From Anopheles merus (Eukaryota; Arthropoda; Insecta; Diptera; Culicidae): a stretch of DNA of 64,000 nt. Below, piece after piece: positions 1 through 21,589 of this stretch; position 1 is the first letter of the stretch; each line of letters begins with the position of its first letter. The notes below the pieces were generated by a model. The model saw only the letters and a program-made list of their open reading frames with translations, was not told the DNA's origin and did not search any database. The position numbers and the translations under genes were made by a program. The DNA lies in NCBI RefSeq assembly GCF_017562075.2, contig NC_054083.1:42993269-43057268 (forward strand). Reading direction: 5' to 3'.

Positions 1-452
1 TTTAAGTTTGTTTTTACTTTTGTTTGATTTGTTTTGCTCCGTGCACCACTTCACGCCTAGCCGGGGCGAGGGTATAATTTGATACAACCAATTATGCGAT
101 GCAATGTTAGGGGACGAAATGCAAAATGGCATTAAACGAGTCTGTTTGCTCAGTATGACACATTAGTTGTGGGAGAAATAGGGAATTTTATTTTAAGGCT
201 ATTTTTAAAGGAATTAAGGTTATTTTCAGCACAAAATGATCACTTTACCTATGCTTAAACGCAAATAATTAGCAGTATGTATGAGGCAAAGGCGTACTTT
301 ATCCCAAACAAGCCACTTATCCACCCGACACAGTTATTCTATGTAGATTTCACACATTTTTAAGCGATTAAGCACCCAACCAACACCACTCTGAAAGGTA
401 TGGAGTACGTGTAAAGAGAAAGACATGAGCATAATGAGAGTAAATCTATGAA

Positions 453-454
<2 letters not shown>

Positions 455-504
<50 letters not shown>
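455..504. repeat. (AC)25 microsatellite
   Basis: A perfect dinucleotide tract of 25 AC units. It creates long Cys/Val or Thr/His open frames that are artefacts. Confidence 0.98.
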
Positions 505-506
<2 letters not shown>

Positions 507-2576
507 GACAGGAGATGAAAAAGCGACTGAGCGATGATAATTAAAGGGAGGGTTGGAGCGTCATCATATCTTTTACAATCAGTGTGTTTTTTTATGGAAC
601 ATCTACGCAGTTTAAACTGTACTGAAGTTTTTAAAGAAAATTTAATAATAGTTTTTATTATGATAAATTCTTTTTTTTCCTTCTGAATTATATTTTTTCT
701 GTTTGCCCTTTGCCCGACCCCATCCTCCATTTGATGCACCTTGTTAGCCAACCGTAGAAGCTGTCAGAAGCCGGCTACAATATCCACCAGTGTCGCCCAC
801 TGAAGGCCAGGAAATGACCAGTTGAAAGAGGATGTAATCGAACGGTTCAATAATTGGCCATTATATTTATAGATTATTCTTTTTCTTTCTTTCTTTCTTT
901 TTTGTCGGACCAAGCAAGTGACCAGTTTGAAGTCGACGAGTTCATTTCCTTATAAGAAACCAATTACACTTTCCCCCTCCGCAAGCCCAGCACAACTCAA
1001 GTGAACATAGCCTCGCTCTCTCTATTCCTCTGTTTTGAGTATGGAAAATGTATGGAAATGATTTTCCTCCGTGCAACTGCTTTACTTGCCAGCTAGACAA
1101 AACCTTTGTTCGCGCTGCACAACACACAAGCACAAACCAAAAAGAAAAAAAAAGCGCACACGCGGAAAAGCGTTCGACAATTTGATCACAGCAAAACACA
1201 GAAAGAAATGTATTCATTATTTAATTATCGCTACCTACCTGCCTGCCCGACGGTGCTGGCTAGAGAAAACAGGATGCCAGCAGCCTCTGCCCGCTCCTAA
1301 GACTCACGTCCCGTCCCGGAGTGATGGAATGGGCCTGACTGACTGACTCAAAATAGCGTAGCAAGAGCTAGATGACCAGCATTGCCCAGAGACAAGACAC
1401 GACGGAGGTGGAAATAAAACAAAAAAAAATCACCAGTCATAGGAAATTATTATATAATGAACGTCTGAACCGGAAAACGGTGATGCGGTCGGCTAGAACC
1501 ATCGCTAGAGACCCTTAGGTCGGGCACACGATGCCGGAATTGGAATTGTTGCCGCAAACGCGCTCCGCCATTAATCGTCTTATTTTATTATTATTATATT
1601 TCTCGTTCGTTCTTGGCCGTTTGCTGGGATTGCACAAAACAAATGCGATGTTGTGGGGGGCTTTCTTGGTACGAGAAATTTGTGTTTTATATTAACCTTT
1701 GCGCGGTGATGTTTGGCTCGGAGTCTTTCATCGTTGAGCGGTCTTTTTTAACAATAGGAGCTATTTGTGAATTATTTTATTCCAACGTCTTTCAGCAGAA
1801 TGAATTGTGGAGTGATTTAAAGCATAACAAACCTCCTCTTTGGAATCATTTTTCATTTCAAGTTTGGAGAAAAAATACTAAATTATCATTCCTCATGATG
1901 AATATTGTACTACGTTGATTTGTTATATATTTTCTCTACCTTACAATCCTCCAAAATCCCTTTCCTTTCTTCTAGAATAAATGTTTTACGGCCTTCTAGG
2001 CAAACATGCACCAATCTATCCCCAACTATCCCAGCCCAAACAACTCGCAGTGCATCGCGTTGACCCGGAAACTTGCATATATTAATAGGTGTGCAAGAAT
2101 TTCCTCTATGCTACTTTCCCTCTCCACTTTCCACCTCTTTCCATACGGATTGACCTTGCGAGCCGGGCCGGTTTGCCGGTTCTATTAAATAAAAATTCTC
2201 TCCAGCACACTTTCAAACACAGCACAGCGGGTCGCGATGCATCCGAAATTGCATTCGTCTTGCGCGGCGGGAAGCACCTTGGGAAGGAAATTAGCTTTTC
2301 GATCAAACACGGCGTTAAAATGTGCACACTCTCGACACAAAACACGACACATTTCCACCCCCCGCCAGGTACCTCAAACGGAAGCCTAAAATAACGAAAA
2401 GCAAAGAGAATAGCGCGTTTCGTTCCGTTATCAGTCAAGGCGTGGCTTGCAAGAAGTCTGTCTTGGGCCGCTCAAAAATGCATTTATTTTATTTTATATG
2501 CAGTTGCAGTTTGCCCACCTTCGCCTTACCTTGGTCTGCTGGTGGTGTGGGTTAGAAGAAAAAGTGCAACTGCTTT

Positions 2577-2593
2577 GGGGGGGGGGGGGGGGG
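2577..2593. repeat. Poly-G tract (17 nt)
   Basis: An uninterrupted G run. Its exact length is likely to vary between individuals or to be uncertain in the assembly. Confidence 0.95.
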
Positions 2594-3797
2594 AGATCGG
2601 CAAGACAGAAGACGTGTCGTGTCTTTCACCTGCAGGTCCCAAAACGCAAAGCCCATCATGAATGGGGCGACATGACGTGTAATAAGAAATTCTACATTGC
2701 TTTCCTGTCAGAATTGTGCTCGTGCTGCCACTTTAGTTTCACTTGCAGTCGCAACGGTGCAACGGTGCAAGCCCCGGCCAATGCCACGGTATGACACAAT
2801 ATATTATTCCCTCGCGCCTAAACAAAAAGAAAGGTGCATTTGTGTGTTTGGTGTTTTGTCAGCTGGAGAATGCTGCAGCTGCAGCTGCGATTGCAATTGC
2901 ATCGAGGCGTTCGAAGACAATAGAATAAGGAGTTTTTGTCAATATTTTGTCAGGGAGTTCAACGGGACACTTAGTGTGCAAAGTGGAGGAAGTGCATTGA
3001 CACAAACATTCGGTTGCATTTATATCGCACAACAAATAATTGATTTTAAATTCTTTTTAAGTGTATCGCAATCGCAACTTCCAAGCTCGCAGCATAAAAA
3101 CAAAGGTCGAACAAATGTGGAAAACACTGTTTGCAACAAATTAACTTTTAATTGCAAATCTCAACGCAATTCAAATAGCAAACTACCGGATTCAACTACC
3201 TTTTCCCCCTTGCGTACCACGCCGTACAGTACTCGAAGCGCGATGATCTCAGGGCACAATACGGCCGCGATTGGGGCCTTATTTTGCAACAAAAGGGCAT
3301 TCGGCACTGCCCAAACCCCCCCCCCCCCTTTCCAGCAATCCCGGCTGCATAATTGCTCGCAATGGGTTACGGCCCATTATGATTAATTAAAAGCTTCATA
3401 ATTATCATCATCAGTGTTACCCAAATTGATGGCGCAAAGCGTGAGCCCGTGCTCTCATGGTCCAGCAGCAGCAGCAGCAGCAGCACCAACAGCTCCATGG
3501 GCCCTCACCGATTGTTTACATCATACACTGGGTGATGTTTATGTCTTGGATGGGGTTTTTTTTGTATTATTTGCCTCTTTTTTGTGTTTAAACATACCAT
3601 CCCTTCCCATCCCCTTTGCATCGCTAGCAGCGGGAGCAGAACCGTTGCACTTCCTGCGGTTAAAATACGTTTGCCGGAAATGAGGTCGATTTAGGGGTTA
3701 ATGTTGAATTGAAACTCATTCCAACCGTTTGTGCGATTGTACACATACACTCGCCACACAATGTTGTTGTTGATTGTTGATGGCCTTTTACTCACTG

Positions 3798-3856
3798 CTT
3801 TCTTTCTTTCTTTCTTTTCCCCCTTTTTTTTTGTTTTGCTCTCGTTACAGGTAAGG
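3798..3856 (+). other. Candidate recursive splice site (zero-length exon)
   Basis: A pyrimidine tract of about 50 bases (3798-3848, repeated CTTT units, then C and T runs) runs into TTACAG at 3845-3850, followed at once by the donor-like GTAAGG at 3851-3856. A 3' splice site abutting a 5' splice site with no exon between them is the known signature of ratchet points, which remove very long Drosophila introns stepwise. I saw no other CAG/GTAAG junction with a comparable pyrimidine tract on this strand. Alternatively it could be the acceptor of an ordinary or cryptic noncoding exon. The motif is seen directly; its use is inferred. Confidence 0.5.
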
Positions 3857-4836
3857 CCAGGAAGATTAAAAGTATTCAGCCCAGCTGGAAACAATTTTCA
3901 ACAAATTTGCCGTTTTTGGAACCCCTCTAGGACGGGGGGGGCGGAAGAGGGGCTTGAGGACGCTCAAGATGAGTAATCTACTTTGCTACGAGCCTGTTTA
4001 TTATTATTATTATTCTCAACGGTTAGCCTCGTACCGCTGCGCATGTGAAGCAGCAAATATGAAACCGACGACGCATGCACATAAAAGTGCATCAAAGCAT
4101 AATTGTGTTTTTTTTTTATGTCCAATGCATGGTTCCGTGCCCCTTCTCCATCCGCACCACTATCACCACCGGGCAGCGGCAGAGCAAATTTCATGTGAAA
4201 GTCACCGTACAATAAGCCATAAAACCCGGTTCGGTTGGTGCGCAATACCGTTGCATGGCACATAATCTTCCCCCGGGGCGTAAAGAGAAGGTTTTCTTAG
4301 AGTTTAGATACCCAAAAATTAAAACGCCATCCCACAAACTATCCCATTCCGCTCGCGTCATTTGTTCGCGGGGTCATAAAAACGCACTTTTTTTACGCTT
4401 AACGGCCGAACCATTTATTGCACTGCCCGGTGCGCTAAGGGATGGGGATAACAAAACGTGTCCCAGTGTCTCTAAAAACTAAAACTTTATGAAGCGAAAA
4501 GTAATACCTTTTTTGCGCACAACTTAAATTAACATTACTTTAAGGAATTTCGAACAACAACAAGAACAACAAATGACCGTTTTACAAATGCTCACTGCAC
4601 GAACAAATTTAATTACTTTATTTGTTTGCTGCTGGGCTGTGATTTAGAAAACTCCGGGCGCCGGCGTAGAACCTCTCAACAAGGGAGTTGTTTTTTTTTT
4701 TTTTGTTTTGTTTTGAGCGTAAGGGGTAAACAGACTGAGCACATTTCAATTTTATGATCGGTAAACTTTAATTGCGCAGCGTCAATTTGTTAACGCTCCT
4801 CACGCACGGGAGGGTTGCAGCGCGCCGTGTCCAAAC

Positions 4837-4856
4837 CCCATGATGGCCATCATGGG
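4837..4856. repeat. 20-bp perfect palindrome with two GCCAT cores
   Basis: The sequence CCCATGATGGCCATCATGGG equals its own reverse complement. It presents GCCATCATGG on each strand around a central GGCC. GCCAT is the core recognised by the Polycomb-group DNA-binding protein Pho/YY1. Binding here is an inference from motif content alone. Confidence 0.9.
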
Positions 4857-5629
4857 CCGGCAAGCCGAAACGTTTTTCCGCCGCACGGGCCACGATATCA
4901 TGGGTTTTGAAAAAAAAAACAAAAAAAACAAAAAAAAAACATCAAGAAAATATATAAACCATTAAAATTAGGAAACGTTAAGTACGCGCAGGAATACTAA
5001 TGCACTCTGTCCTCCGTCATCATCGGCAGAGTGTGCACTGTGAAATTGTTGAGAATGATGATGATGGTCGTTAAAAATGGAAGCATTTTTTCATGTTGTA
5101 CCAAACAAGCGTGGTGATTGTGTTTGATTAAAATGCATCAAATTTCCCCAGTAGAGAGCGATTCGGTTTTACTGCGGATGTCTGAAGTAATTGTAATGAA
5201 AAATGGCTTACACGATGTACTTGTACAAAATACGTAAACTCCAAGCTGTACCTGTTAAACCACATCATAAAAGGAACCAACGTCATTGTTTGCCCTTTAC
5301 GCTCTTCTCCTGTGCCGATTCACTTTTACTTTCTCCTCATCTTCTCCCACAACTTCCCAGCGGAAGCACAGCAATATTAATAAGCCAACATTAAGAAAAG
5401 AAATAGTTCACAAAATAACATACCGTTGGCTCGTACATACCTTTAATAAGATAACAGTAAACCTTCAAAAGGGAACAAATCCCGGGATGGAACACCAATT
5501 ACAACTTCCCGGACCCTCCCGGCGCTCTGTCCTCCCGACAGCCCGCAGGCAGGTCGGTCGGTAAACTTCAAGTGCGTATGTAACTCCCCACCCGCTCGCG
5601 TCGCGTCTGATTACCCCCCCGGACCCGGT

Positions 5630-5645
5630 TGGAATTGCAATTCCA
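5630..5645. repeat. 16-bp perfect palindrome
   Basis: TGGAATTGCAATTCCA is its own reverse complement and contains two mirrored GGAATT half sites. It lies at the edge of a locally GC-rich patch. It could be a dimeric factor site or chance. Confidence 0.85.
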
Positions 5646-8600
5646 CGTCTCCAGTAAATGTCAGCAGATTCTTGCTTCATTTCCGGAACTGAAAATTCAG
5701 ACATGACAGATGGAGGGTATGAGAGTATGAATGAAAGGCAGAGAGCGAGAGAGCCAAATTCGATAATTTTTCACCCCGAATTGGGCCCGGCCGCGGGCTG
5801 CCTATTACGCGGGCATCATTAAGCCGGCGAAGGTGGTCAAAGGCCGATTCCGGGGGTCTCATTTGTCGAGGCGAAGATTGTCGAGTCATCGTTGTTTATG
5901 TTTGCCCGGTCCGGTGTGTGAGCTGGAAATTCGTCTTCCGAGACAAGCCGTCCGTTCGTCGGAAGTTGTAATCGGGGTCGGCATTACCTAGGCTCCGTGT
6001 GTGTGTACGTGTGTGTGTGTATGGCCCTTTTTGCGCAGGCACTGTGGGTTTGAGAGGTCAGGTCAGCAGACGATGAAAGGTAGCAGCTTCCGAAGGCAAC
6101 GTGTGTGTGTTTTTACGGGGTCCAACGGAGCGTCTTGGACAATGTTTTAAGCAGAGGCCGAAACAGACTCTTTTCTATTTTATGATTGGCTTCTAGCTTA
6201 ACGGGAGACCAGTGTTCCTATTTTTCCGTATTTTTTTCTTTTTTATTTATTTATGGTCCAAAACAATATGATATAATATTAGAGCAAACAAAAAACACCG
6301 GAAATGGTCATTATATTTCTCATTTATGATCGTTTTCCTTCCGATCAGTTACGAACAAGATGATCATATTTTAATTAACGAACAAGAGTTTTACATCACA
6401 GCATCAGAAAAATAAAACACACATCAAAAGAGAAAAAAGAAATAATTAATAAAAACAAGAAATTTTCCTTTTGCAAAACGAGCATTAACAAATCAAAGCA
6501 TCTCAATCAAAATTGTAATTAATACACCACCAAAGCATTATTTCGTAGCCTAAAATTGGGCAAACAGCTGGAAAACATCCCACGATTTTGCGGATTTATT
6601 GTAAAGCTGTCACATTCATCCGTATCCTTTACCTTGGTGTGCCATCAACAATAATGTTAATTTTACCTGTTAACTTGACACAAGACAAGATGTTTACCCT
6701 TGTTGACTATTTTATTTCGTTTCAAGAAAACCTCTTTCCTATCGTTTAATGTAAGCATACCTCCCATAACGAAGCTGCGAGCTGGAGAGGCGAAAAAAAA
6801 ACACACAATTTCAACATGTTTATTCCGAACCCAAAATCGTTCCTCAACTAAATCTTCAAAATCTCCGCTCATCTACAACGGCACAAAAAAAAACGGTTAG
6901 ATCTTGTCATCATCATCATCATCATCATTGCCGTCACTATTACCGTCACCATCAAACGGTCAGTTCGGTTGTGGTCGTGCCGTTCGGCCGGCATGGATCA
7001 GAAGTAAATTCCCTTGGCCCCGTCCCGGGCCGCTACACCGTAAAACTCCCCCAAAAGCGAAAAAAGACCATCTCGATTGTTTATCTTTCACGATCCGCGA
7101 GTTTTCGATCCCCACGTTGTGTTTCTTCCCCAAATGTTTTGTTTGTTTGTTTTTTTTTTGTTCTGTGTGCTAAAGTCGCACCGCGACCGGAGAGCACAAA
7201 AAGCGACACCGCGCCCCAAAACGCGGTCCGGTCCACCCTTAATGGAAGAAGTTATTTGAATAATTTACCAATAATAATGACGATTATTGTTATTGAAATA
7301 TTAAAACAAAATCTGCTGCGGGAGCGCACACGAATGGGAGGTAGGAAGGTTTCCGTTCACTTCAATAACTGAGTGGCAAAAGCACCGTCAAGGCAGGGCA
7401 AGTAGATCCGTCGGCGTCTTCAACAATGCGTTCCATTTTCGGTGCCCTTCTCCCTCTCTCTCTCCTCTCGACGACAAGCCTTTCTTGCACACTGCTTCAC
7501 TTCACGGCCCGCGTTGCGGTCTCTTTTAATGTACTCTATCTTTTTTTTCTGTAATTTTGTACCGTAAAGTTGTCGCCGGCAATGGTTTCCTCCAGTGCCT
7601 TCCCACAACGACCGCTTTTGGGACGTTTTTGGAGGGCCCACTTGCGCAAGTTTAGCTTTTATTATTTCCCTGAGCTTAATCTAAAATGATACTCTGTTTT
7701 TTCTGTTCATTTTGGTTGATGGTTTGCTTTCGTTTGCTCACCGAACATTAACTTATTGTTTGCGTGAGCGGACTGACACCATTTGAAGGTGCGTACAGGC
7801 GGTGGTGAGTGGTTGCTTCAATTCAGTTACGGGTTTGAGTGTAGAAATTGAGTGGAAACCAGTGAAACAGACATCGATACTGACACTTTTCTTTCCTCTA
7901 AAGAGAAATTCAGTAATGATTTTTTACACTCTCAAACAAAGACCTATACTTCGACATGTTGAGTAGTAACTTTAATATAAAACACACAAAAGTGACTACA
8001 ATTTAGTGAGAGAACAAGAGATAAAAAAAGTACAAAAATCCTCCTCGTTTGTCTTTTCCGTTTAACACAGCCAGCAAAGACATACTCTTCGCCCTCCATC
8101 AAAAGACACTACACAATGGCCGTACATAGGATGTAGACCGAATCCTTCACCACCGTATGCCACCCATATCCCGGACACACTCTTGTCGCTTTATATGAGA
8201 AAGAGAGAAGAAGCGTCAAGCGCGTTGACGTGTCGAAGTGGTTCATCATGTGCATCACCCTGGAACAATCATAATGCACGCGTTAAGACGAGGTGTAACT
8301 TTTTCCTCTTCCAAATAGCAGCTACTCACCTTTTCTGGCACCCTTTTCTGCTGGGCATGCTTGCACATACACACTCGCACACAAGAGAAGGTGACAAAGA
8401 GCGATTATCAACAAATGGATGGTTTTGTCTGAAGGAAACGAGCAAACCAGGGGAGAGGTGGGGAGAGGGTGGCGTATGGAGTGTACATGTGTAGTACACA
8501 AACGACACCGTGTAAAGGATGTGCAACGTTTGTGAAATGTGAAGAGTTAATCCCGTAAGTCTGACAAGACCTGGAGGGGAGCAGCCAAATGCAAACCAAA

Positions 8601-11591
8601 TGTATTCATATCGGTGGTCGGAAAAGGTGATATGTTTAAAGACCTTTTCGGTTGTACAACAGAATACAATACAGGCACTCTTTAAGGAGACGGCTTTTAC
8701 AACTTCGAGTAGCATCACGAAATTGACTAAACATGTTGTTGGAGTAACCAAGAAGCAGAGAGTTAAAATAAAACCTCCAGTTACGACAGATTTAAATATT
8801 TGTGAGATCTGTATTTCAATTGACCGTCTTAAAAGATTTAAATAATTAAATTCCATATCCAGATTCAAGAAGTTTGACTTAGAAACTTAAGAACCTACCT
8901 TGGACATTGATAACATGACGAGATCATCAAAACGATTATATAATGGACACAATTCAACTTGAAATAATTATATAAAGCTTCATTCAAATCGTACGTCATT
9001 CCCTTTTTGGCTGTGCTCCAAATGTGCCTATTTACATACCACATTAAACAGATGCATTAGCACCTTGATCAATAATATGCTAGACTCGCGTGACACACAC
9101 CGAGCGAAGTGAACTCTTCCGAAAACCGAAAGACAAACAACAGTCCCAGCCACGCCAACTTTCTCCGGCAATAATTTAATATGAAACACCTATAATTATG
9201 CATCCGTTCTTAATTACCAACACACGAGAGGTTGCTGGCCGATTCGACGCGAAGCAAACGTTACACCAAACCCATGCTGCACCTCTTTTTTTTTCCTTCT
9301 ATTTCGTTTGTAAATGCGCTAAATGATGTGTTAAACCACGGTCGACACGCGCGTTCGTTCTCGTTCTCCACTGCTGTTTGGAATTTAGTGACGCTTTTTT
9401 TTCGTGACGGTGTTCGGATGTTCTTAAAGTTACACCGTTTCCAAGTGTATTAGCTGTCCCCTTTTTTTGCTTTTCAAGCTTGTTTTTCTTGTTCAAAATC
9501 ACAACACACGTAAACCCGCTCGAGATTTGCCATTTTGTCTGCTGCAGAAGGGAGGAGATTCCTTGTGAACGACACTAGCTGTACATCCCTTAGGGGATGA
9601 TACGCCCCGCCAATGGTAATGATGCTGATGAAGCTCATGATACTGACGATGATGCTGATGATGAGGTTAACAGTGTGTTCGGAAGCAGTCGCGAACGAGA
9701 GCAAACCACCAATCGACCAGCTAGACTCAGTCTCAGCCTCTGCTCCATATCCGTACCAAGTGCAGCGTAGCGTTCGTCGCGTAGCGACTTCACGAAGGCA
9801 TCAGCATCTCGGGACTCGCTCACACACATACCCCATAATACCCATACTGGCAGGATCTTATCGCATAACCGCAATCGGTTAGTGGCCGTTGTCAGTCAGT
9901 CAGGCCTGAAGGGATTTGCTTCTCACTTGCATTGCTCTCGCTGACACCGTAGCACCTTACCACGCTGTCCCGTCCAGCGAAAGAGTGAGAGAGAGCGCGG
10001 GGAGGTCAAGAAGCAGCTCGGTAAGAAGAACGCCAGCACATTTTATTATGTATAAGGATCGCAGGGCGTCCCAGAATGGCAGAAAGGCAACACGACCCTT
10101 AGCGTACGGAACCTGTTGCCCTGTGTTGCGCTTCGTTCGCACGTTTCGTTTCGGGCACTAAGGCAAAGGCGCCCGTGCGATTCGCACGGAACGGAGTTTG
10201 GGAGTGCACGTTCAAAGCACCCGCTGTGTACCGGTGTGTGTACGTGTGCGCGCTACCAAGACTAGACGTTGGCTAGACATCGTGACGTTGGCAAATGAAC
10301 CGGCTGGGGATTCCAACACGGGCTGGGATTGCTTTACACAATTGCTTACGATTGGGAGGACTCGTTTTGGGGGTGATGCTCCATTTTGTAGGGTTGTTTT
10401 TGGCTTTCTTATTTCGGTGTAAGTGTCCAACGACCACTCACATAATGTTGAGCAACTCCTTTGCCCTTTCTGCTTTAAGAATCGTAAAGATTTGAGCGCT
10501 CAACTCTTTACACCTCGATTGCGCCACATTAGACAACCGTGTGTATGTGTATATTTAGTTGTATTTTTCTTACCTTTTTAAAACGAAGTATTTGTTCATA
10601 CGGTAACCGTCTGCCACGCCAGAATCAGTCTACTCCTAAGCACAGGCAAAAGCAAAGTCTGGCCCGTCTCAACCCAATCTCACCACAACTTTTTTTTTGT
10701 GTGATCAAAACACCGCTTAAGTAATCGAAGAGCGCAGTCTGATGTCTTTGTCTCTTTCGCTACCCTCTCCCCAAAAAAAAGCAATATTTATGTCTCCTCC
10801 AATATATTACTATTTGCTTAGGTGTGTCTGGGCAAACAGCATTCCAACCGGCAGGATGATACCAATCTTTACACTACAATTCCATTGAAATTTATAAGTC
10901 TCCGGCACAATAACAAACAACCGATGGTCTGTCATCGCGATAACGAAAACAATCAGCTCTGTCAATAATACCTTAAACGTGTGCGTTATCCTTCATCGCA
11001 CCATAAACTATCTTTAAGGAAATTCAACCAATATACTCCACCAACACATACCACCTATCGCACACACTGGTTTGGCGAGCGGCATTAATGCAGTAGAGCA
11101 ACAGGTTTATGCAACATTGCAACGGCGGCTCAAAAACCCGCTCTCGAAAAGTCAATTGAAGCGGAATATTTTATGACACCCCGGGTAACGGGAACCGGGT
11201 GGCAATCGTGCCGCAAATCATAATCGACAATCAGACCATCGGGGCCAGTCCGTGCATGTCCCGGGTATGTGGGGTTTTGCGCTACGGTTTACCGGGCGAA
11301 GGGAGCGAAGATAACATTAATTGTGATTTTGATTTTCATCACCGTAATTCCGGTTTCTGTAAAACTGAAGCTCCCGGCACACGGGGTGGCGATTATTATT
11401 TTCACATTTACCAGTGCACGGTACATAAATCATACTTAGCATCATATGCGTACGGTTGCGCGCTTCTACTGGAGGATGCGGTGGGATGTTCCCACATTTG
11501 AGCGTCCGATGTATGGACAGAAGACAGAAGCATCCTCCAGCAGGCTTAAGGTTGTGGTGCATCTTTATCAGACTACATTCCTTACCACAAT

Positions 11592-20280
<8,689 letters not shown>

Positions 20281-21130
20281 CATTGCTGCTCTACCGGGAA
20301 GAATCTCTAAACACCCGGACTGATGTATGTTCTGTCTCTTTATACTTCCAGGCTAAACTGTTGGAAAACTCCCAAGCATGGTTAGGAGCGTCTACGTCAT
20401 CAATTGCTGGTAAGTTACACAATGCTTCTAGATATTGGATCTGTAAAACTAAGGTCAGGTCGAGCTAGACTACTTTTTCAGAACTGCTCTGTAAGTTCTC
20501 TGGCCAAGTGACTCCTTTTGAAAACCTTCAACAGAGGCCATAGTAATTATACTTGTTACCTAGAATGAGCCTCTGTTTGAACTGATAGGATGATACTGCT
20601 CCAAATTTGGTTTGTTACTTCACAGTAATGAACAAGGCATCAATATAAGCGAATTGATCTTAATCGATAGACATTCCAACAAAGCAAACGTGGCGTTCTT
20701 TAACGTTTTGAAACGACTCATCGCTCTCACAGATAACTACAATGACTTCATCAAAAGCGTTGAGGTGTCGGTCAAATTCCCACAGGCTACTAGTTCGTTT
20801 CAGTTAATATTTATGATCTATTGCAAACCAAGTATGAGCCTTGTGGATATCGATTTTTATCACTTATCAACACAAATGTAAGGCACAGCTGCTGGTATAA
20901 CAATCCGGTCAAAATACAGGAACAGTTCTGGCAGTTTCCATTTCTGCCAAACTAGTCTATCGCCCATCTCAAAACCTCTCCAACAAATTGGATTAAATCG
21001 TACGGATCAAATGCGATTTTACTACAGGATAACCGCCTACAAAGAAAGAACGAAACAGAAGCGAAACCACACACGGAAGATATACTAGTAACTCTTTCTA
21101 AAAGTGAAAAACGAACACACAGCTACCTGA
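20281..21130. other. Compositionally distinct island, possible decayed repeat
   Basis: This stretch lacks the homopolymer and dinucleotide runs that dominate its flanks and has a more balanced, almost coding-like composition. An 89-codon frame at 20612-20881 on + and an overlapping open stretch on the minus strand show no recognisable domain. A degenerate transposon or an unrecognised conserved noncoding block are both possible. I do not recognise a family. Confidence 0.3.
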
Positions 21131-21452
21131 CCGGCCAGATCCAGTAAATGCCACCACTACAAAGTCCCACCAATCCGCGAGATCTTCCTCTCGATACGGA
21201 AACGCCGGTAGTACAACGTGAACTCATCATGCTCACCGACCCTCGAAAATAGAGCCTAGGACGACCATGGGCATTGCATGAAAGGATTGCCGATTCGCGG
21301 CTTCCCATTTTTATGTTCCCCCACTGTACGCTGCTCGAGCGTATGTATCGGACCATCGAGTGTCTTTGTATGTATGCACTCCAGAAATCCCCTCCCCCGG
21401 ACCCAAACGGTGAGGTGGCTCTGTTGCAGAGGATTTAATTAAAAAATCTATC

Positions 21453-21589
<137 letters not shown>

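Larger units (their letters stand above)
1..3797. other. Gene-free DNA, probable bab intron (left part)
   Basis: No reading frame here resembles a known protein. The longest open stretch (2697-3386 on +) has an erratic composition with runs of Cys, Asn and Ser, and no domain. Content is AT-leaning with simple repeats: an AC tract at 455-504, a TTTC run near 883, a 17-base G run at 2577-2593, a C run near 3317, and a CAG run near 3464. The intron assignment is inferred from the split-codon start of the bab exon at 46875 and the absence of any BTB-coding exon in the window. Confidence 0.6.

Noticed and set aside
2697..3386. 229-codon open frame on the + strand
   Set aside because: Cys/Ser/Asn-rich with no domain, spanning homopolymer runs. 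No evidence of coding constraint.
20612..20881. 89-codon + frame and an overlapping open stretch on the minus strand
   Set aside because: Reads more like protein than its surroundings but matches no family I recognise and has no splice or transposon context. Kept only as a compositional island.
21123..21356. Minus-strand stretch with a protein-like fragment, suspected transposon coding remnant
   Set aside because: Stop codons break it within a few tens of residues and no transposase or reverse transcriptase motif is present.
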